Source: Dawidia soli (GTDB lineage: Bacteria; Bacteroidota; Bacteroidia; Cytophagales; Cyclobacteriaceae). From it: DNA of 64,000 nucleotides. Each line of letters opens with the position of its first letter. The first letter of the stretch is position 1. The notes beneath the pieces were generated by a model. That model did no database searches and was not told the origin of the DNA. It saw only the letters and a list, made by a program, of their open reading frames with translations. Shown here in pieces: positions 43,121 through 49,906 of the stretch. Made by a program: the position numbers and the translations under genes. The stretch covers positions 19,080 through 83,079 of the forward strand of contig NZ_JAHESC010000035.1 in the NCBI RefSeq assembly GCF_018598185.1. The letters are read 5' to 3'.

Positions 43121-44164
43121 ATGTTTTCACACGTACATTTCCCGCAAAAGCTCGCTCCCGAAGACCTCGATGTGTACCTGGCCGCAGGCTGGTTCCGCAT
43201 GGCTCAAAGCATCTTTACCACCAACTTCCTCAACTTCAAAGGACAGTTCTATAGCGCCGTTTGGCTGCGCGTAGCACTGGAGAATTTTACCGCCGACAAA
43301 AACCAGCAAAAGATCCTCAAACGCAACAGCGCCTTTCGTACGGAGATCCTTCCCGCCAAGGTAACCCTGGCACAAGAGGCCCTCTTCGCCACCTACCGCG
43401 CCAGTGTATCGTTCGAAGCCGCCACCTCGCTCAACAGCCTGCTATACGGCAAAGTATTCTATGCGATATACGACACCTACGAAGTGAACATATACGACGG
43501 CGACAGGCTCATCGCCTGTGGCTTCTTCGACCTCGGTCGCAACAGCGCCGCCGGGATCACGAGCTTCTACGATCCCGAATATCGCAAATATAGCCTCGGC
43601 CGTTACCTGATATACCTCAAGATGGCGTATTGCCACCAGCAGGGCCTGGAGTATTTTTACCCCGGCTACTTTGTACCGGGCTATGCGCTGTTCGACTACA
43701 AGCTCGACATGAACCGCGACCTGCTGCAGTTCCTGTCGGTAAGCACAGGGCAGTGGACTCCCATCGAAACATTCTCACCCGCCGTAAACCCCTTGCTGGT
43801 CATGCGTCAGAAGCTGGAAGCTATACAGGAAGAGCTCCGGCACGCCGGCATAGACATGACATTATATCAATACGAATTCTTCGACGGCAACCTCATACCC
43901 GAGCTGAGCGACATCGATCTGTTCGACTTTCCGGTGTTCCTCAAAGGCACCGACCCCGCGCTGGGCGAGCTCGGGCCGTGGATCGTCTACGATGTACGCG
44001 ACGAACACTACCACGTCTTCCAATGTACCATCATCGGTACCCCCGCCATGCCTGGCCAGACACCCGGCAACTATACCGAGCACCTCGTCAAGGTCGACCA
44101 CGACGTAGCCGCCGCCCCCAACGCCGAAGGCATCGTGACCATCATCAGGGCCCAGTTGGCATAA
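43121..44164 (+). CDS. Arginyl/leucyl-tRNA protein transferase-like protein (ATE/Bpt family)
   Basis: 347 residues. The middle matches the GNAT-like core of arginyl/leucyltransferases: NQQKILKRNSAF near 62-73 (cf. QRxLKRN), RLIACGFFDLGRNSAAGITS near 127-146, FYDPEYRKYSLGRYLIYLKM near 147-166, then GLEYFYPGYFVPGYALFDYK near 172-191. Typical members add an amino acid from charged tRNA to protein N-termini. The usual N-terminal Cys cluster is absent, and AAGWFRMAQSIFTTNF occupies the place of the G-F-R-R-S-G motif, so activity may differ. About 120 C-terminal residues are extra. A glycosyltransferase gene follows after 102 bp. Confidence 0.65.
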   Translation: MFSHVHFPQKLAPEDLDVYLAAGWFRMAQSIFTTNFLNFKGQFYSAVWLRVALENFTADKNQQKILKRNSAFRTEILPAKVTLAQEALFATYRASVSFEAATSLNSLLYGKVFYAIYDTYEVNIYDGDRLIACGFFDLGRNSAAGITSFYDPEYRKYSLGRYLIYLKMAYCHQQGLEYFYPGYFVPGYALFDYKLDMNRDLLQFLSVSTGQWTPIETFSPAVNPLLVMRQKLEAIQEELRHAGIDMTLYQYEFFDGNLIPELSDIDLFDFPVFLKGTDPALGELGPWIVYDVRDEHYHVFQCTIIGTPAMPGQTPGNYTEHLVKVDHDVAAAPNAEGIVTIIRAQLA

Positions 44165-44266
44165 GGCCGTCCCGAACGGAGACATGTCGAAAAAATAAAG
44201 GCCACCAATAGGGATTGTGTTTCCCAACGTCGAAATTCGCCCGCACCGGACATAACTGCCCCCCGC

Positions 44267-45166
44267 ATGAACTATATCGTCTATCTTTCGCACACCAGCA
44301 AAGACATCTACTACGAAGCCCTGTATTCCATTTACTCCCTGGCCATACGCCAGGACCTGCAGAACGTTTCGTTCATCATCTACACAGACGACCCCGGCGC
44401 CTTTCAGAAATACCTCGGCCACCTGCAGGTACACTACGAGATCATGACGCCCGCGTTGATGCGCGAGTGGCGCGGCAAACACAACTTCGTGCACCGCGCC
44501 AAAGTCCGGACGCTGCAAGACGTGCTGACCAAATACACCGGCAACTTCCTCTTCCTCGACTCCGATACCTACGTCCAGGAAGACCTCACACCCATCTTCG
44601 ACCGCATCCAGGCCGGCGAGTTGTTTATGGACCGCATGGAAAAACACCTGGACCGCTCGAAGATCTATAAGCCGCTGCACAACCACACGGTGACCATCGA
44701 CGGCCAGCCCGTCACCTTCACCGAAGCCGTAGAGATCTGGAACACCGGCGCCGTGGGCTACACCAATGCCAGCGCACCCCTGCTGGAAAAAAGCCTGGCA
44801 TTGACAGATCAGCTGCTGGACTATTACATCCGACACATCATCGAGCAGTTCGCCATCTCTTATACCTTCCAACGCGCCGCGCGCCTCCACCCCCTCGACG
44901 CCTACGTTTTCCACTATTGGAATGTAAAAGAATTCCGCAGCTACCTGCGCCAGATCTTCGAACACCCCGCCGCCGAACACTGTCAATCGCTCGAAACCAT
45001 CGTCCGCCAGATCGACCCATCGGTGCTGCTGAAACAAAAGCTGAACTGGAAATACAACGGCGGCATCGTCCGCGCCATCGAGCGCATGTTCGGCAAGAAG
45101 TTCACCCTCGCCCCACTAAAGATCGAAGAGCTGCTGGAAAACGGCAGCCGGACTACGCAAGTTTAA
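44267..45166 (+). CDS. GT8-like nucleotide-sugar glycosyltransferase
   Basis: 299 residues of a GT-A-fold protein: NYIVYLSHTSKDIYYEALYS at the start, FIIYTDDPGAF, then FLFLDSDTYVQEDL near 99-112 with the DSD metal-binding motif. It would transfer a sugar from a nucleotide donor to a glycan or protein acceptor. No signal peptide or membrane anchor; acts in the cytoplasm. Its 3' end overlaps the convergent TonB_C gene by 14 bp. GT8 versus related small families cannot be settled by eye. Confidence 0.7.
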   Translation: MNYIVYLSHTSKDIYYEALYSIYSLAIRQDLQNVSFIIYTDDPGAFQKYLGHLQVHYEIMTPALMREWRGKHNFVHRAKVRTLQDVLTKYTGNFLFLDSDTYVQEDLTPIFDRIQAGELFMDRMEKHLDRSKIYKPLHNHTVTIDGQPVTFTEAVEIWNTGAVGYTNASAPLLEKSLALTDQLLDYYIRHIIEQFAISYTFQRAARLHPLDAYVFHYWNVKEFRSYLRQIFEHPAAEHCQSLETIVRQIDPSVLLKQKLNWKYNGGIVRAIERMFGKKFTLAPLKIEELLENGSRTTQV

Positions 45167-45845
45167 ATTTGACCGATATAAGGATCTCGGCATCTACCGG
45201 CTGTCCGTTTACTTTCAGGGGAACCCAATCATCCGGAAACGTCTTAATGATGCGGAGTGCTTCTTCTTCCGCGCCACCACCAATTCCCTGGTCGATGGCC
45301 TCGTTGATCAGCTGACCGTCCTTCGTGACAGTAGCACGAATCCATACGGTTCCTTCAATACCTCTTCTGCGTGCTTCTGCAGGATACCGCAACGTATTCA
45401 CATAGTAGTGGAGGATTTTGCGGGTGCCTCCTAAGAAGAGCGGTGCCCGCCCCGTTGTATTTTTCTGTTTAATACCATCTGCCAGGATCAGCACTTTGTC
45501 CCGCGGCACAAATTTATCATAAACATCCGCCGGCTCTTCCAGGAGTATGCTGTCGGTGCTGAAATCGATCCGTTGAATGATCTGCCCCTTAGCCTTAACT
45601 TCCCAGATACCAGCCCGCTTTCCGTTTTCATAGTGCCCTTTTTCCGTCACGCCCGTCCACCTGGCGTTACACGCTTTCTCGTAGGGACCGTGTTTGATAG
45701 GTACCTGCTGGGTGTTGCCCTCCAAAACATAGAAAGTTTCCTTGATGGGTGGAATTTCGGTTTTCACGACAACCTTCTTGGGCTGTTGCCCCAGGGCCAG
45801 TGTCAGAACAAGGAAAGAAAATAGAACGGTAAAAGCTGTACGCAT
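45153..45845 (-). CDS. Secreted MORN-like plus TonB_C-domain protein A
   Basis: 230 residues with a signal peptide (MRTAFTVLFSFLVLTLALGQ). An N-terminal segment (GPYEKACNARW, KGHYENGKRAGIWEVKAKG) resembles MORN-like repeats; the C-terminal ~85 residues are a TonB C-terminal-like domain (RYPAEARRRGIEGTVWIRATV). Unlike true TonB it has no N-terminal transmembrane anchor plus Pro-rich linker. The same architecture recurs at 52960. The DNA is lower in GC than the surroundings. Ends overlapping the GT gene. Confidence 0.75.
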   Translation of the reverse strand: MRTAFTVLFSFLVLTLALGQQPKKVVVKTEIPPIKETFYVLEGNTQQVPIKHGPYEKACNARWTGVTEKGHYENGKRAGIWEVKAKGQIIQRIDFSTDSILLEEPADVYDKFVPRDKVLILADGIKQKNTTGRAPLFLGGTRKILHYYVNTLRYPAEARRRGIEGTVWIRATVTKDGQLINEAIDQGIGGGAEEEALRIIKTFPDDWVPLKVNGQPVDAEILISVKFKLA

Positions 45846-46091
45846 GCCAGTGGGATTAGTAGCGTAAAGATAGCCAGCAATTTTTTAGAAAAGTAACAGG
45901 CGATGAAGTAAAGGCCCCCGCAGCATGTATATTTGTCTATCCCGATCCAATGATCGTCCCCAACGCCGGCTACTGAGTGAACCGGCAGGACATAACCTTC
46001 ATGCCTGAACGTAGCCTTGGAGGCAGGCGAGAAAACTTACCACCGCGAAGACCAAACAGCATCAACCCCGGGTATATAAACGATAACCGCC

Positions 46092-47414
46092 ATGCGTAGA
46101 AACAATATTCTCCTCGCCGCAGCGATCCTTCTGGCAGGCGCCGTCCACGCGCAAACACCCGCCATGAAGAAAGTAGCCGAAAGCATCACCGTCGGGCAAA
46201 CCGACCTCGAGCAGCTCTACCGTCACCTGCACGAGCACCCCGAGCTGTCGTTACAGGAAGAGAAGACCTCCGCGCGCATGGCCCGGGAGTTAAAACAAGC
46301 AGGCTTCAGCGTGATGGAGAATATAGGAGGCTACGGCCTCGCCGGCGTACTGAAGAACGGCGACGGCCCGGTGGTATTGATCCGCACCGACATGGACGCC
46401 CTGCCGTTGGAAGAAAAGACCGGCCTGCCCTATGCCAGCAAAGCACGCGGCGTAAACGCCGCAGGGCAGGAGGTAGGCATCATGCACGCCTGTGGTCATG
46501 ATTTGCACATGTCGGTCTTCATCGGCACCGCGCGGGCGCTGGTACATGCCCGCAAATATTGGAAAGGTACATTGGTGATGGTCGCGCAGCCCGCGGAGGA
46601 AGTAGGCTTTGGCGCCGAGAAGATGTTCAGCGCCGGCCTGTACGAAAAGATCCCTTACCCGGATGTAGCCCTGGCGTTACACAACCACGCCACCCTGCCG
46701 GCGGGAAGCATAGGCTACAACCCCGGCAACTTCATGGCCAGCGTCGACATGATGAATATCACGGTGCGCGGCCAGGGCGGTCACGGCGCAGCGCCTCACG
46801 AGACTATCGACCCGATCGTGTTGAGCGCTCAGATGATCCTGGCATTCCAGACCATTGTCAGCCGCGAGATCAATCCGCTGGAGCCCGCCGTCATTACCGT
46901 CGGCTCGATCCACGGCGGCACCGTCCACAACATCATTTCCGACGAAGTAAAATTACAGCTCACCCTTCGCTCATACTCGCCCGCGGTACGCAAGCAGATC
47001 ATAGGCTCCATCGAAAACAAAGCAAAACACCTGGCCCTGCAAGCCGGCCTCCCCGAAACGAAGCTCCCCGAGATCACCATCAACGAACCCCGCGTCCCCG
47101 CCACCATCAACGATAAAGACCTTACGCTAAAACTGGTGAGTGTCTTCCAAACGACCTTCGGCAAAGACCGCGTCTCCGAAGTACCCTCGGCCATGGTCGG
47201 CGAAGACTTCAGCTGGTTTGCCCTCCAGCAAAAGAAAGTTCCCCTCTGCATGTTCTGGCTCGGCACCGCCGGCGCAGAAGCTATAAAGACGGCACAACAA
47301 ACCAACACGCCAATGCCCTCCCTACACGCCGCGACTTTCGCGCCAACCATAAACCCAGCGCTACGAACCGGCATTACTGCCATGAGCGCTGCGGCGTTAT
47401 CGCTGCTACATTAA
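46092..47414 (+). CDS. M20-family secreted amidohydrolase
   Basis: 440 residues with a signal peptide (LLAAAILLAGAVHAQ). Family motifs: HEHPELSLQEEKTS, RTDMDALPLEEKTGLPYAS, MHACGHDLHMS (metal ligands), QPAEEVGFGAEKM, ALHNHATLPAGSIGYN. It resembles hippurate hydrolase/IAA-amino-acid hydrolase-type enzymes that cleave N-acyl amino acids in the periplasm. Start at ATG 46092. Stands alone, followed by palindromic repeat copy 5. Confidence 0.92.
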   Translation: MRRNNILLAAAILLAGAVHAQTPAMKKVAESITVGQTDLEQLYRHLHEHPELSLQEEKTSARMARELKQAGFSVMENIGGYGLAGVLKNGDGPVVLIRTDMDALPLEEKTGLPYASKARGVNAAGQEVGIMHACGHDLHMSVFIGTARALVHARKYWKGTLVMVAQPAEEVGFGAEKMFSAGLYEKIPYPDVALALHNHATLPAGSIGYNPGNFMASVDMMNITVRGQGGHGAAPHETIDPIVLSAQMILAFQTIVSREINPLEPAVITVGSIHGGTVHNIISDEVKLQLTLRSYSPAVRKQIIGSIENKAKHLALQAGLPETKLPEITINEPRVPATINDKDLTLKLVSVFQTTFGKDRVSEVPSAMVGEDFSWFALQQKKVPLCMFWLGTAGAEAIKTAQQTNTPMPSLHAATFAPTINPALRTGITAMSAAALSLLH

Positions 47415-47433
47415 CGCGCCATTTACCGGCCAC

Positions 47434-47593
47434 TTGCTGGCGCAAGTCTGAGCCCCGCCGCGGGGCGGAGACTTGTGCCGCGACTGACGGCAGTTTGCAA
47501 CTGCCGTCGTGCTGGCCCAATGCCTGCCGCCAGTTGCAAACTGGCGGCAGATATAGGCACAAGTCACCGCTTCGCTCAGACTTGCGCCAGCAA
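47434..47593. repeat. Modular palindromic intergenic repeat, copy 5 (long form)
   Basis: A 160-bp element bounded by 19-bp perfect inverted repeats, TTGCTGGCGCAAGTCTGAG (47434-47452) and CTCAGACTTGCGCCAGCAA (47575-47593). Inside are AGACTTGTGCC, GACGGCAG-TTTGCAA-CTGCCGTC, the 12-bp stem CTGCCGCCAGTT/AACTGGCGGCAG and GGCACAAGTCACCG. It fills the whole gap between the convergent amidohydrolase and DinB-like genes. Confidence 0.82.
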
Positions 47594-47599
47594 TAAGCA

Positions 47600-48271
47600 T
47601 CATTCATTCGAAGCCTTCGCCCCCGGCAATCTACTCTTCAAAAAAGCGATCTGCCCGCGATGATTCGACTCGTGCTCACACACATGGAACCACTTCCAAT
47701 AGGTATTGTACGACTCATCTTTCGACCACTCCGGATCCACCGCCAGCAGCCACGCATCATCCTTCGTCTTCAACGTCGCCAGCGTCTTTTCCCGCACCGC
47801 CGTGATCTTATCCACATAATACTTCAGCTCATTCCCTTTGATCACTTTTCTTCCCTCATCTCCCAGCTCCATCGCCGCACCCCATTCTTTTTTCTCGGCA
47901 TCGTTAAATTCCTGCCGCCCCTCGAACGTATTGGCCTGATAAAAAACTTCCGTCGCACCAAGGTGCAGCAGCAACGCACCGATCGTATTCGCCTTCGGAT
48001 CAAGGAGGAAATCCAGCTCGGTCTTCGTAAACGACTTCGTCATGCGCAAGATCGTAAACCGGTTATAATTCAACATCGACACGAGCGTACCGATCTGCGG
48101 TGAGTACCCCGGCGTCGGCCCGATAACATGTACACTGTCTTTCGCGGTTGGCGCGGCAGCATCCGCCGCAAACGAGCTGAGGCCGGCCGTGAGTCCGACA
48201 AGGCCGGCTGTCAGTTGCGTCGTCGTGCGCAGAAAGCCTCTGCGGCTTTGGGAGGGAGAAAAGTTGTTCAT
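47600..48271 (-). CDS. DinB-superfamily protein with Tat-like leader
   Basis: 223 residues. SQSRRGFLRTTTQLTAGLVG at the N-terminus is a twin-arginine signal. The rest is a four-helix DinB fold: NYNRFTILRMTKSFTKTELD, TIGALLLHLGATEVFYQ, and HVCEHESNHRGQIAFLKSRL with the metal-binding His pattern. DinB proteins are probable metal-dependent hydrolases or thiol transferases; the substrate is unknown. Tat export of a DinB domain is the notable point. Confidence 0.83.
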   Translation of the reverse strand: MNNFSPSQSRRGFLRTTTQLTAGLVGLTAGLSSFAADAAAPTAKDSVHVIGPTPGYSPQIGTLVSMLNYNRFTILRMTKSFTKTELDFLLDPKANTIGALLLHLGATEVFYQANTFEGRQEFNDAEKKEWGAAMELGDEGRKVIKGNELKYYVDKITAVREKTLATLKTKDDAWLLAVDPEWSKDESYNTYWKWFHVCEHESNHRGQIAFLKSRLPGAKASNE

Positions 48272-48512
48272 GGTTTTGGTAGTAAGGTTAACACAATAAG
48301 AAAGACGGAATTTAGTGTATCGCCGTTATTTATCATAGCGGCCGCCGACCGTACTTTCCCCCTTTCATAGCTTTCTCTCCGGAAGTACGTAACTTGGTCT
48401 ACACAAACGCCGGGCTCGTCGCAAGCCGGCGGCCCTGCACATACGAAAGCGGTTACGAAAGACGTAATGCAGACATGCATACCAACAAAGACTTACCTAA
48501 CCAATCACGAAC

Positions 48513-49220
48513 ATGCAGCGAAAGCAATTTTTAAAGACCCTGGGAATGACAAGCATGCTGATGCCCTTATTGCACGCATGCGGCAGCGACGACGACGTCA
48601 ATGCTGCCACGAATGAAACGGGCGACTGCGCCCTGACCGACAGTGAGACCGCCGGACCGTTTCCCACCAAGAGCCCGGCCTCGCTCGTCATGACCGACAT
48701 CCGTTCCGACCGCACCGGCGTGCCGTTCACCTTCACCATCACCGTGCAAAACAAAGCCGAAGACTGCGCCGCCCTCGAAGGCGCCATCGTCGACGTATGG
48801 CACTGCGACAAAGACGGCTACTATTCCGAATACGGCGGCACGCAAATGCAGCAACAGGATTTTACCGGCGTACACTTCCTGCGTGGCCGCCAGGTAACAA
48901 ACGCCGACGGTAAGGTAGGCTTCACCTCCATCTTCCCCGGCTGGTACCAGGGCCGCGCCACGCACATCCACGTGCACATCTACAACGCCGACGGCGACTC
49001 GCTGCTCGTGACGCAGATCGCATTTCCCGAAGGTTCCAACAGCGCGGTAAGCCAGGTAAACGCCTCGACCGCCAACGGCTATACCAAAGGCATGAGCGGC
49101 TATACCACCAACGCCAGCGACAACATCTTTGCCGACTCCCTCGACAATGAGATCGGCACGATCACGGGCAGCGTTGCCGACGGCTTTGAGCTCACCCACA
49201 CCATTGTCGTCAACGCCTGA
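48513..49220 (+). CDS. Intradiol ring-cleavage dioxygenase-like lipoprotein
   Basis: 235 residues. The lead MQRKQFLKTLGMTSMLMPLLHACGSDDD looks like a Tat/lipoprotein signal (given in part; lipobox Cys near residue 23). The domain has the non-haem iron ligand positions: Tyr in DKDGYYSEYGG, Tyr in FPGWYQGRATHIHVHIYN near 148-165 with His in HIHVH. Relatives are protocatechuate 3,4-dioxygenase-type enzymes; secreted members may act on catechol-like plant aromatics. A pirin-like gene begins 4 bp later. Confidence 0.85.
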   Translation: MQRKQFLKTLGMTSMLMPLLHACGSDDDVNAATNETGDCALTDSETAGPFPTKSPASLVMTDIRSDRTGVPFTFTITVQNKAEDCAALEGAIVDVWHCDKDGYYSEYGGTQMQQQDFTGVHFLRGRQVTNADGKVGFTSIFPGWYQGRATHIHVHIYNADGDSLLVTQIAFPEGSNSAVSQVNASTANGYTKGMSGYTTNASDNIFADSLDNEIGTITGSVADGFELTHTIVVNA

Positions 49221-49224
49221 CAGG

Positions 49225-49905
49225 ATGTCGACAGCCGAAGCAACGATCTACTTAGCGGGGCGCCGCGGCCGTTCGCAAACCGACATATACCGCAGCGACC
49301 ACACGCTGAGTTTTGAAACCTACGTACGAGAGGGCCGGGGCACCTTCGGCAACCTCCAGGCCCTCAACGACGATACCCTCGGTGCCGGCGGCAAGCGCAC
49401 GCTGACCGCCAGCGCCGACCGTATCGTGTGGCTGATCCCACTCATCGGCGCCCTTCGATACCAAACCACCACGGGCGTCCAGGCCACCCTGGAGCCCGGC
49501 CAAACCCACAGCCTCCGGCTCCCCGCCGGCACGGCGTTACAGGTCATCAACCCGTATGAAGACGAACGCATAAACTACCTCCACGTCTGGCTCACTTCTG
49601 GACCGCCCACGCACACCATCGAAGTTCAGGAATATACTATACTACTGGATCAGCAGAACCAACTAACTTCCATCGGCGACCACGCCGCTCCCGACCTCCG
49701 CATGGGCCGATACCAGGGCCGCGCCGAGGAAGTATACCGGCCGCGCGACGCCGCCAAAGGCATCTTCGCCTTCGTCATCCACGGTGCCTTCGAGATCGAA
49801 AACCGCCTCCTCGAATTCCGCGACGCCATTGCCCTCTGGAATACCCCCGAAGTAACCTTCGAAGCACTCTCCAACGACGCCATCGTACTATTCATCGAGC
49901 CGTAG
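49225..49905 (+). CDS. Pirin-like cupin protein
   Basis: 226 residues starting at MSTAEATIYLAGRRGRSQ (49225); the longer frame from 49129 overlaps the dioxygenase gene and is rejected. The protein has cupin-like strands (DRIVWLIPLIGALRYQTT, HSLRLPAGTALQVINPYED) and a C-terminal IFAFVIHGAFEIENRLLE segment, as in pirin/quercetinase-related proteins. The classic iron-binding His cluster of pirin is not evident. Four bases after the dioxygenase stop, so probably translated with it, hinting at joint handling of an aromatic compound. Confidence 0.6.
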   Translation: MSTAEATIYLAGRRGRSQTDIYRSDHTLSFETYVREGRGTFGNLQALNDDTLGAGGKRTLTASADRIVWLIPLIGALRYQTTTGVQATLEPGQTHSLRLPAGTALQVINPYEDERINYLHVWLTSGPPTHTIEVQEYTILLDQQNQLTSIGDHAAPDLRMGRYQGRAEEVYRPRDAAKGIFAFVIHGAFEIENRLLEFRDAIALWNTPEVTFEALSNDAIVLFIEP

Positions 49906-49906
49906 A

